The notes beneath the pieces are model-generated. The model had not been told where the DNA came from and searched no databases. It worked only from the letters and a program-made list of their open reading frames with translations. From positions 1 to 5,034 of the forward strand of contig JAGSHJ010000237.1 in the NCBI GenBank assembly GCA_023954595.1: DNA of 5,034 nt. Direction: 5' to 3'. This document shows positions 1-5,034 of the stretch, piece by piece. This stretch comes from Bacteriovoracaceae bacterium. Lineage in GTDB: Bacteria > Bdellovibrionota > Bacteriovoracia > Bacteriovoracales > Bacteriovoracaceae. Numbering within the stretch: position 1 is the stretch's first letter; each line of letters begins with the position of its first letter. Made by a program: the position numbers and the translations under genes.

Positions 1-813
1 CAGCCCCCAACCCGAGTTTCACAAACTCAAGTAGACCCTATTCCGAAGAACTTCAACACAGGCCTGTCTTACAGGAGCAAGTATTACTGGAGAGGGCAAT
101 GGTTCTATGGAGCATCGGCCGGGATTTTTCTCCCATACGTAAGCTATGCCAACAATGATCTATATCTTTATATGGGTGGGGAAATTGGCGAGAACCTATT
201 GCTTGGGGAAAGTGATACAAATGAGAGTGGCTTTGGAGAAGTCGAAAAGGATTGGCAAGGTTTAGACTTCGGAGTTGTTAAAACTTTTGAGATCTCAAAG
301 GATGTATTGGATATAAGTTTGGGTGGTTGGTATTTTTGGTATTTTAAATCTCAAGATATCGGAAATGATGATATTGATAATAGCTTTGCAGACCTAAGGC
401 TCTCTTTAGTATTTAAGTCCCTACCTTTAACACCCACACTAACATACAGTCATTACATTAGATCAGACAGCGACTACTCAAAGCGGACAGCTGAGGATTA
501 CTATATAACATTAGCTGCCTCCAAAGAATTTAACCTAGACGCGAATGCGACATTTACCATAACTGGGGACATAAACTATTGGAACTATGCCTCAAAAGAA
601 GAGAGTCCCCTATATGGTAACCAAGGAGAGGTTCCTTCAGGGATAAGTGATTCTGTATTTAAATTTGTTTTTTCTTGGGTACACAATGATACGACATTCA
701 CGGCTGGTATGAACTATGCACATGTCTTTCATGAGAAGTTTGACTACACCCAAGGTGATGAATTCGATAGAAATAAATTTTGGTCAACAATTGGAATAGA
801 CAAGGCCTTTTAA
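1..813 (+). CDS. Outer-membrane beta-barrel protein, TorF/Gcw_chp-like putative porin (5' end outside window)
   Basis: The reading frame is open from the first base and ends at TAA 811-813, so 270 C-terminal residues are visible; start and signal peptide lie upstream. A Pro/Gln/Thr-rich stretch (residues 1-16) is followed by GLSYRSKYYWRG (21-32), which resembles the first strand and the S-x-Y-x-W-R-G motif of the TorF/Gcw_chp family of putative porins. The rest is a succession of short amphipathic, aromatic-rich segments split by polar turns (for example LGGWYFWYFK, LTPTLTYSHYIR, TFTAGMNYAHVFHE), as expected for transmembrane beta strands. The last residue is Phe (IGIDKAF), the usual C-terminal signal for BAM-dependent outer-membrane insertion. 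Role in the cell: probably a channel or structural barrel in the outer membrane; substrate unknown. The internal ATG at 172 is not the start, because homology-like sequence continues upstream of it. It converges with the next gene across 30 bases. Barrel nature is fairly sure, family name less so. Confidence 0.7.
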   Translation, partial: QPPTRVSQTQVDPIPKNFNTGLSYRSKYYWRGQWFYGASAGIFLPYVSYANNDLYLYMGGEIGENLLLGESDTNESGFGEVEKDWQGLDFGVVKTFEISKDVLDISLGGWYFWYFKSQDIGNDDIDNSFADLRLSLVFKSLPLTPTLTYSHYIRSDSDYSKRTAEDYYITLAASKEFNLDANATFTITGDINYWNYASKEESPLYGNQGEVPSGISDSVFKFVFSWVHNDTTFTAGMNYAHVFHEKFDYTQGDEFDRNKFWSTIGIDKAF

Positions 814-843
814 GCATTTTTTAATTAAAGCAATCGCACTTCA

Positions 844-1398
844 TTAATATGGAAAGCGTGAAACTTCAAAGATTACACTTTCTTCTTCCATATCTAAATC
901 AATTCCATTTTTGTTAATATAGGGAAAGCCTAACTTTTTTCTGATCTTATATGCTGCAGTTTCTTTTAAGGCCTCAACATCACTTTTGCCAAGTTCTTTA
1001 GCTTTTTTAAATAAAAGAAAGTTGTCCAACCCTAGGTTGGTTCTAATCTTTGTGACATAAGGGTGTTTATGAAGGGCCTGTGCAAACAGGATAGTTCCTA
1101 TTTTATTTTTTTTAACTTTAACGCTCAAATGAGAAATAAAAAGAGAGTTCTGTTCAGGATAATGCTTGTAGAGAATTCTTCCGATTTCCTCACCACTATC
1201 AAGAGTCCTTGAGATCCCGTCAAAGTAGTAAAATCCGTCAGTCGTCTGCTCTTTTAAATCAGTAAATTCCCCCATGACACTATGGCGATTTTCACTTAAA
1301 TATTGCCTCGGGATCTTATTATGTAAAAAGGCCCATTCACAACTGGCACTAGCACAAAACGAAAAGATTAAAGAAAGAAGGGTAACAGCTCTCAACAT
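844..1398 (-). CDS. Exported small protein with GNAT-like acyltransferase fold
   Basis: This is a 184-residue protein. Residues 1-18 form a Sec signal peptide (MLR, then a hydrophobic AVTLLSLIFSF core, then ASA before Ser19). Cys20 does not sit in a good lipobox (SAS-C), so I read it as a soluble exported protein rather than a lipoprotein. The second half follows the GNAT order: a strand at 85-94 (SLFISHLSVK), a K-x-x-K-I-G-T turn and helix at 97-110 in the place of the acetyl-CoA pyrophosphate loop, a strand at 115-123, then a helix and the typical ending A-x-x-x-R-K-K-L-G-F at 148-158. The loop lacks the full R/Q-x-x-G-x-G/A consensus, and acetyl-CoA is not expected outside the cytoplasm, so the catalytic role is doubtful. 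The start is set by the signal peptide; only a weak AAAGG lies upstream. A FliA-like promoter sits immediately before the ATG. Gene certainty is high; GNAT assignment is moderate and substrate is unknown. Confidence 0.75.
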   Translation of the reverse strand: MLRAVTLLSLIFSFCASASCEWAFLHNKIPRQYLSENRHSVMGEFTDLKEQTTDGFYYFDGISRTLDSGEEIGRILYKHYPEQNSLFISHLSVKVKKNKIGTILFAQALHKHPYVTKIRTNLGLDNFLLFKKAKELGKSDVEALKETAAYKIRKKLGFPYINKNGIDLDMEEESVIFEVSRFPY

Positions 1399-1405
1399 AG
1401 AACCT

Positions 1406-1433
1406 TTATCGGCATATAATTGAGTAGACTTTA
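1406..1433 (-). promoter_or_regulatory. FliA (sigma-28)-like promoter for the exported GNAT-like gene
   Basis: On the minus strand TAAAGTCT (1433-1426) is followed after 12 bases by GCCGATAA (1413-1406). The FliA consensus is TAAAGTTT-N11-GCCGATAA, so 15 of 16 consensus bases match, but the spacer is one base longer than optimal. The -10 element ends 7 bases before the ATG, so transcription would start at or within a base or two of the start codon, giving a leaderless or nearly leaderless mRNA. Match and orientation are seen in the sequence; activity is inferred. Confidence 0.5.
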
Positions 1434-1526
1434 AAATGCACCAAAAAGGACATTACTAACAAGGACTCCTGCCACACATGTCATAGAGTATAAGAACTAA
1501 AGCTAAGAATGGTTGAGTGGTAAAGA

Positions 1527-1553
1527 AGATAGGGACAGCATGTGCCCCTATCT
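1527..1553 (-). terminator. Likely intrinsic terminator of the GH16 gene
   Basis: An inverted repeat begins about 20 bases after the GH16 stop codon. Read on the minus strand, AGATAGGG pairs with CCCTATCT, extended inward by a G-U wobble and CA/TG, giving an 11-bp stem closed by a CATGC loop. It is followed by the moderately T-rich TCTTTACC. The wobble pairs only in minus-strand RNA (the plus strand would have an A/C mismatch), which supports minus-strand use. The T tract is weaker than ideal. Confidence 0.65.
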
Positions 1554-1572
1554 AAAATTTCTTTTAATTGGT

Positions 1573-4275
1573 CTATTCAACCGATGCTTCAACTTCAAGG
1601 TTTCTACATTTTAAAATCATCTTGTCATAGAATTCATTTACATGTTTATCGAAATAAACTTCCAAACTACTTATTTTACTATCTGTACCTAAAATAAACT
1701 CTGCAGAGGTAATATTAACACTTATACCCTCGTCAACTAAGTAGCGTTTAAAATAACTTGTAAATGACCTCGAATAAATTGTCTGCCCAGAATCCGAAGT
1801 AGTAGACCTTAGATACATAATACATTGTGACTCATAGTTAGGACTGGTCATAGTCTGTAAGAACTCTACCCTTGCAGCAGAATTTATAGCATTTAACCCG
1901 TCCTGAGCTTCATTGGAGATAAGCATATTCCCAGAGAAAGTATCCCAAGTGATGAGCCCGTCAGCGATACCTTGACTGTCTATGTAATCCCCAATATTCG
2001 AAACATCCCCACTAGGCTCGTCCACAACCTCATCCTGACCTCCGTCGCCGTTGTCCCCATCATTGATTACAAAAGATGCATCTTCCGTTAGGTCTCTACA
2101 TTTTAAAATCATAAAGTTAAATCCATTTATTTCTGTATCGAAATAAACTTCCAAGCTACTTACCTTGTCACTTTCTAAAATGAATTCTGCAGTTGTAACC
2201 TTAGCTACAACATTTTCATTAACTAGGTAGCGCTTAAAGAAACCTGTAAATGACCTTGAGTAGATTGTAGCTTTCGCGTCAGTTGTACTAGATCTTAAGA
2301 ACATTATACATTGTGACTCATAGCTAGGACTAGTCATGGTTTCCAGAAACTCTTTTCTTGCAGCAGTATTGAGTGCATTTAATCCGTCCTGAGCTTCATT
2401 GGAGATAAGTAAGTTCGAAGAAAACGTATTCCAAGTAATTAGGTCATCAGCAATTCCCTGGGCCTCCACATACTCACCGATATTCGAAAAATACACAGGC
2501 GGCTCTTCTACTGGAACATCGTCCTCTTCAAAAGAAGCATCTTCTTCAAGACTTCTACATTTCACAATCATTTTGTCGTTAAATTGATTTATCTTTTTAT
2601 CGAAATAAACTTCTAAGCTACTTATTTTCCCGTTATCGCCTATGATAAAGTCTGCAGAGGTAATATTGATAGTAACATCCTCGTTAATCAGGTAGCGCTT
2701 AAAATAGCTTGTAAATGACCTAGAATAAATTGTCTGGCCTGAATCATCGGTAGTAGATCTTAAATACATAATACATTGAGACTCATAGTTGGGGCTTGTC
2801 ATGGTTTCTAGAAATTCTTTTCTTGCTGCGGTATTAAGCGCATTTAATCCATCCTGTGCCTCATTTGAAACAAGCATATGATCTCTAAAGATCTCCCATG
2901 TTATCAAATCATCTGCGATATCTTGAGAGGCCATATATTCAGTCACATTTGATACATAACTAACTGGTGTATCATCACCTGGGTCAACAGGATCTACTGG
3001 ATCGACAGGATCTACTGGATCGACTGGGTCCACTGGGTCTGTTTCCTCTATAATGCTAAACGACCCTACAGAGTTTTCCCACTTATGCATTGTTGACCAG
3101 CTTGAAGACCACAATCCAAGAGCGACCCTATAGTCTCCAGTTTCAAGTTCGGCCGTTTCTGTGAAGTTATATGTAATTCTTTTTGGAACATCTGCTTCTA
3201 GATTAACACCGTTAAAAAATGACTTCGTAATGAGTACATCATTGCTGTCATAGATATGAAGACCGGCATGTAAGTTACTTTGATCAATTGTTGCTTTGAT
3301 ATCTATGTTAAATTCAATCGACTCACCTTTAACCACAGAAACCTTTGTGTCTACCGGATTTGTGAAGGTAAACTCAAGAGGAGGGTCATTATTTACTACT
3401 CCTGGAGGGTAAGCATCTGGTGTACCATCGTCGACTCTCTTATATACACGTATATAATCAATATCCATAGTTGACGGGAACCTTGTATTTTCATTAGGGT
3501 AGCCTGGCCAGTACCCGCCAACTGCAAGGTTTGCTAATAAATACACAGGAGTGTCTGGAACGTGTGAATCAATTCGACTTACTTCTTCTCCATCAACATA
3601 GAATATAACTAGGCCCTCTTTCCAATCGACTCCAAAGGTATGAAAGTCTGCTGAGAAATCTGGCCCTTCAAAAGATCTATGAATATTTCCACCATACCCA
3701 CCGGTGGATGTTGGATAATGAAGAGTTGTATGCATTTTGTTAGGCTCATGCCCTAACCACTCAACAACATCAATCTCAGGTGGCCATCCACCGATAGGCT
3801 TTAGCCAAAATGCTGGCCAAAAACCTTTCCCTGCAGGGAACTTGGCCCTCATTTCAAAGTATCCATATGCCTGTGTAAACCTTTCTAAGTTTTCACACTC
3901 TGGACCACTCTCCCACTTATTACAACCTGCTGTAGTGATCATACCTGAAGTATAATCAAGATCTTTCTTTGCAGGGTAACAATCTGCTTGAGCAACAGCT
4001 TGCTCTTTAGCAGTGATTTTCAATTTACCATCCTCAAACGAAAACGCATCGTCTACATAACATTGGCCTTCGTTATTACCTGGAAGGGTTTGGTTACCCC
4101 AGTAATCTTTTGTCTTCCACTTAGTTCGGTCAAGAGCACCTTGATCGAACTCATCTTGAAATGTCATCTCCCAACCACTATAAGCATTACCAGAGACTGT
4201 TAAGGCAATTAATAATGCACTAGTTTTACCTTTCCTTAAAAGACACTTCATTGATACTTTCATAAAGTTCTTCAT
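1573..4275 (-). CDS. Secreted multidomain GH16 endo-beta-glucanase-type enzyme with three C-terminal repeat domains
   Basis: This 900-residue exported glycoside hydrolase should cleave internal beta-linkages in a polysaccharide with retention of configuration. Domains in order: a signal peptide with a long basic n-region (residues 1-33, likely cut after AYS); a GH16 catalytic domain (about 35-279) with EIDVVE at 167-172, where E167 is the expected nucleophile, D169 the assisting residue and E172 the acid/base; an accessory beta-sandwich (about 299-409); a (DPV)6 linker (413-430); and three copies of an unrecognised domain (441-583, 596-735, 758-900). Further GH16 signs are YGYFEMRAKFPAGKGFWPAFWL before the active site, FHTFGVDW at 211-218 and MDIDYIRVYK at 270-279. 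The E-x-D-x-x-E form with the extra bulge residue is that of laminarinase-type (beta-1,3 or mixed-linkage) enzymes, but the exact substrate cannot be read from sequence. M1 is preferred over M5 and M9 because GGAGG lies 7 bases upstream. The catalytic domain is about 250 residues; over two thirds of the protein is appended modules. Confidence 0.93.
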   Translation of the reverse strand: MKNFMKVSMKCLLRKGKTSALLIALTVSGNAYSGWEMTFQDEFDQGALDRTKWKTKDYWGNQTLPGNNEGQCYVDDAFSFEDGKLKITAKEQAVAQADCYPAKKDLDYTSGMITTAGCNKWESGPECENLERFTQAYGYFEMRAKFPAGKGFWPAFWLKPIGGWPPEIDVVEWLGHEPNKMHTTLHYPTSTGGYGGNIHRSFEGPDFSADFHTFGVDWKEGLVIFYVDGEEVSRIDSHVPDTPVYLLANLAVGGYWPGYPNENTRFPSTMDIDYIRVYKRVDDGTPDAYPPGVVNNDPPLEFTFTNPVDTKVSVVKGESIEFNIDIKATIDQSNLHAGLHIYDSNDVLITKSFFNGVNLEADVPKRITYNFTETAELETGDYRVALGLWSSSWSTMHKWENSVGSFSIIEETDPVDPVDPVDPVDPVDPVDPGDDTPVSYVSNVTEYMASQDIADDLITWEIFRDHMLVSNEAQDGLNALNTAARKEFLETMTSPNYESQCIMYLRSTTDDSGQTIYSRSFTSYFKRYLINEDVTINITSADFIIGDNGKISSLEVYFDKKINQFNDKMIVKCRSLEEDASFEEDDVPVEEPPVYFSNIGEYVEAQGIADDLITWNTFSSNLLISNEAQDGLNALNTAARKEFLETMTSPSYESQCIMFLRSSTTDAKATIYSRSFTGFFKRYLVNENVVAKVTTAEFILESDKVSSLEVYFDTEINGFNFMILKCRDLTEDASFVINDGDNGDGGQDEVVDEPSGDVSNIGDYIDSQGIADGLITWDTFSGNMLISNEAQDGLNAINSAARVEFLQTMTSPNYESQCIMYLRSTTSDSGQTIYSRSFTSYFKRYLVDEGISVNITSAEFILGTDSKISSLEVYFDKHVNEFYDKMILKCRNLEVEASVE
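1576..2004 (-). repeat. C-terminal domain repeat 3
   Basis: Residues 758-900, with conserved cysteines C818 and C890. The protein ends four to five residues after the repeat's last conserved position, so there is no further C-terminal sorting signal or anchor. It is colinear with repeat 1. Confidence 0.93.
2071..2490 (-). repeat. C-terminal domain repeat 2
   Basis: Residues 596-735, with the two conserved cysteines at C656 and C726. Compared with repeat 1 it has two single-residue deletions, one before VSSLEVYFD and one in GFNFMILKC. It diverges most in the middle (SSTTDAKATIYSRS). A Pro/Glu-rich linker (583-595) precedes it, and an Asp/Gly-rich linker (736-757) follows. Confidence 0.93.
2527..2955 (-). 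repeat. C-terminal domain repeat 1 (unrecognised two-cysteine domain)
   Basis: Residues 441-583, first of three tandem copies. The copy opens with SNVTEY, has the core ITW-x2-F ... SNEAQDGLNA ... AAR-x-EFL-x-TMTSP-x-YESQCIM, then IYSRSFT-x2-FKRYL, and ends with SSLEVYFD ... KCR-x-L. Cysteines are C501 and C573, likely an intradomain disulfide. It matches repeat 3 without gaps at 105 of 143 residues by hand count (about 73%). Function unknown; a binding or anchoring role is a guess from its position. Confidence 0.93.
2986..3039 (-). repeat. Six 9-bp units encoding a (Asp-Pro-Val)6 linker
   Basis: Residues 413-430 are six DPV triplets followed by DPG, coded by 9-bp units. The linker joins the catalytic half to the triplicated C-terminal domains. 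On the plus strand 2990-3007 and 3008-3025 are 18-bp copies differing only in the last base, so the array has expanded in 18-bp steps. Changes in copy number stay in frame and would alter linker length only. Confidence 0.95.
3049..3381 (-). other. Accessory beta-sandwich module, possibly carbohydrate-binding
   Basis: Residues 299-409 alternate hydrophobic strands and polar turns and contain the pattern G-D-Y-x-V-A-L-G-L-W-x3-W-x5-W-E-N at 380-401. A similar tryptophan-rich strand pair is found in accessory modules attached to other secreted polysaccharide hydrolases. I cannot name the family. Clustered tryptophans W389, W393 and W399 could stack on sugars; that role is inferred. Confidence 0.5.
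3439..4173 (-). other. GH16 catalytic domain
   Basis: Residues 35-279 of the enzyme form the complete jelly-roll catalytic domain, from WEMTFQDEFD (35-44, the usual opening strand) to MDIDYIRVYK (270-279, the usual last strand). The active-site strand is GGWPPEIDVVEWLGHEP (162-178), and all three catalytic acidic residues are present. Cysteines at 72, 99, 118 and 127 lie in one N-terminal stretch and could form two disulfides, which would fit a secreted protein. Nothing suggests inactivation. Confidence 0.9.
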
Positions 4276-4282
4276 GGTGGTT

Positions 4283-4287
4283 CCTCC
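4283..4287 (-). promoter_or_regulatory. Ribosome binding site of the GH16 gene
   Basis: GGAGG on the minus strand lies 7 bases before the ATG at 4275. This is optimal spacing and decides the start in favour of M1 over the in-frame methionines at residues 5 and 9. Confidence 0.85.
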
Positions 4288-4318
4288 AGATTACTGTACG
4301 CTGTTATTTAGGTTCTTA

Positions 4319-4345
4319 TTATCGTCAGCAGGCTCTGGAGTTTTA
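4319..4345 (-). promoter_or_regulatory. FliA (sigma-28)-like promoter of the GH16 gene
   Basis: Minus-strand TAAA (4345-4342), exactly 15 bases, then GACGATAA (4326-4319). Consensus is TAAA-N15-GCCGATAA, so 11 of 12 positions match with exact spacing. Transcription would start near 4312, giving a leader of about 37 bases that contains the GGAGG ribosome binding site. A nearby TTGACT (4357-4352) has no matching sigma-70 -10 box at 16-18 bases. Motif and geometry are seen; use by FliA is inferred. Confidence 0.55.
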
Positions 4346-4814
4346 AGGCAAAGTCAAGAAGTGGCATGATATCAAAAACATAGACGGATCACTTATGACA
4401 TTTAGAATATAACAACGCCACCTTTCCTTGGCTCTAAACCAAAAAAATGAAGTAAACCTAATTAAAACAAGAGTAATACCAATGTCCAACTTTTAGGTAA
4501 TCAAGCCCAGTTAACGATTTATAAGTTTCATAAACTAAGGATGTGTTTTTTCATAGCAGACATCAATGGTGGCCACCAAAGTCAGAGATGACAAATGGGC
4601 AAGTCATTCACAAATTCTTTAACGCCTCCTCTTTCAAAGAGTCATTTCTCAAATGTCGATGAATAAATACTTTTTCCATCTTCAGTATTAAGCCGAACAG
4701 AAATAGTTTTTTTAATTTTCTATTATTCATTAGAGCATTTGAAGAAAACGTAGGACCTCATGGGTAATCTGAATAGATACTGCGAAGAATAGCTGTTGTT
4801 TAAAAATGACCTTC
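4346..4814. other. About 470 bases with no supportable gene
   Basis: All frames are interrupted often by stops, and the longest minus-strand frames (28 and 40 codons) have no ribosome binding site. The stretch is AT-rich. I see no tRNA, transposon end or direct repeat; the only tidy element is a 12-bp palindrome at 4567-4578, about what chance allows. It may hold upstream regulatory sequence for the GH16 gene or a decayed gene. Confidence 0.5.
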
Positions 4815-4842
4815 ATCCCAGAATAAGGGTTTGGACTGGGAT
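4815..4842 (-). terminator. Possible terminator downstream of the Fic-like gene
   Basis: Read on the minus strand, ATCCCAG and CTGGGAT form a perfect 7-bp stem around a 14-base loop, 10 bases after the stop codon at 4853. A TTTTT run follows the stem after 9 bases. The long loop and the displaced T run make it a weak example. Confidence 0.4.
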
Positions 4843-4852
4843 TTCGAAAATA

Positions 4853-5034
4853 TTACTTAAAAAAATACTTTGTTTGGTTTCCACTTCCAGTCTTTACTAA
4901 CAATTCCATATCTACTCCTTCTCTTAAATCTCGACTAGATGTTGCAGATGAAATATTTTTAAATAAACTTAGGTATTCTTTACGGCTAAAATGTTTTTTC
5001 TTGAAGTACTGCTTAGAATATTTAATGCGATCAA
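4853..5034 (-). CDS. C-terminal winged-helix end of a probable Fic-family protein (start outside window)
   Basis: The frame runs from the right edge to TAA at 4855-4853 and shows 59 residues. It reads KYSKQYFKKKHFSRKEYLSL..., then FKNISSATSSRDLREGVD and LLVKTGSGNQTKYFF. The segment IS-x-AT-x-SRDL followed by L-x-x-x-G-x-G-x-x-T-x-Y is the winged helix-turn-helix found at the C-terminus of many Fic proteins, which transfer AMP from ATP to target proteins. The catalytic HPFxx[GN] motif would lie beyond the window, so catalytic competence cannot be judged. Other winged-helix regulators end in a similar way, so Fic is the likeliest but not the only reading. The protein finishes directly after the winged helix, with no extension. 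Confidence 0.65.
   Translation of the reverse strand, partial: DRIKYSKQYFKKKHFSRKEYLSLFKNISSATSSRDLREGVDMELLVKTGSGNQTKYFFK

Noticed and set aside
172..174. ATG at 172 as the start of the outer-membrane gene
   Set aside because: The frame stays open to base 1 and the family-like S-x-Y-x-W-R-G segment lies upstream of this ATG; no signal peptide follows it.
738..749. Asp/Gly-rich linker of the GH16 protein (residue numbers 738-749, bases about 2029-2064) as an EF-hand or dockerin calcium loop
   Set aside because: Spacing of acidic residues does not fit D-x-D-x-D-G and there are no flanking helices; it reads as an acidic linker.
802..830. Shared bidirectional terminator between the convergent barrel and GNAT-like genes
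   Set aside because: There are T and A runs and an AAGGCCTT palindrome, but no GC-containing stem with a workable loop on either strand.
1455..1460. Lipoprotein reading of the exported GNAT-like protein through Cys20 (codon near 1339-1341)
   Set aside because: The residues before the cysteine are S-A-S rather than an L-A-G type lipobox, and an AxA site for ordinary signal peptidase is present just before it.
2399..4203. Plus-strand open frames inside the GH16 gene
   Set aside because: They are antisense shadows without ribosome binding sites or recognisable protein features, while the minus strand has a continuous, domain-supported gene.
4352..4357. TTGACT as a sigma-70 -35 box for the GH16 gene
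   Set aside because: At 16-18 bases downstream there is no TATAAT-like sequence (AGCCTG instead); the FliA-type reading fits far better.
4567..4578. Perfect 12-bp palindrome TGGTGGCCACCA as an operator
   Set aside because: About one 12-bp palindrome is expected by chance in a window this long, and it is over 200 bases from the nearest promoter.
4608..4730. Minus-strand 40-codon frame as a small protein gene
   Set aside because: No Shine-Dalgarno sequence at usable spacing, no recognised family and no promoter; kept only as a note in the gap finding.

Overview
The window is AT-rich bacterial DNA with dense, mostly minus-strand genes. It reads as a stretch from a Gram-negative organism: the first gene encodes a beta-barrel outer-membrane protein ending in phenylalanine, and the next two encode proteins with Sec signal peptides. 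Two minus-strand genes are preceded by sequences close to the FliA (sigma-28) consensus TAAA-N15-GCCGATAA. Together with low GC and an exported GNAT-like protein, this would fit a marine Bdellovibrionota predator (Bacteriovorax/Halobacteriovorax type). That assignment is an inference; no ribosomal or other marker gene is present, and a marine gammaproteobacterium is not excluded.

Layout, left to right. Bases 1-813 (+) hold the 3' part of an outer-membrane beta-barrel (TorF/Gcw_chp-like porin) gene whose start lies outside the window. Thirty bases later, convergent to it, is a small gene (844-1398, -) for an exported protein with a GNAT-like fold, with a near-perfect FliA-type promoter whose -10 element sits only 7 bases from the ATG. 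A hairpin at 1527-1553 is the likely terminator of the next gene. Bases 1573-4275 (-) encode a 900-residue secreted GH16 endo-beta-glucanase-type enzyme: signal peptide, catalytic domain with EIDVVE motif, an accessory beta-sandwich, an Asp-Pro-Val repeat linker, and three ~143-residue tandem copies of a two-cysteine domain that I do not recognise. It has a strong ribosome binding site and a FliA-type promoter with exact 15-base spacing. Bases 4346-4814 contain no gene I can support. A hairpin at 4815-4842 and a partial minus-strand gene (4853 to the right edge) follow; the latter encodes the C-terminal winged-helix end typical of Fic-family proteins.

Functionally, the central pair (exported GNAT-like protein and GH16 enzyme) appear to be separate transcription units under the same flagellar-type sigma factor, so secretion of a polysaccharide-degrading enzyme would be tied to the motile phase. 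The most interesting unknowns are the triplicated C-terminal domain, which shows a mosaic pattern of similarity between copies, and the shared FliA-like promoters.
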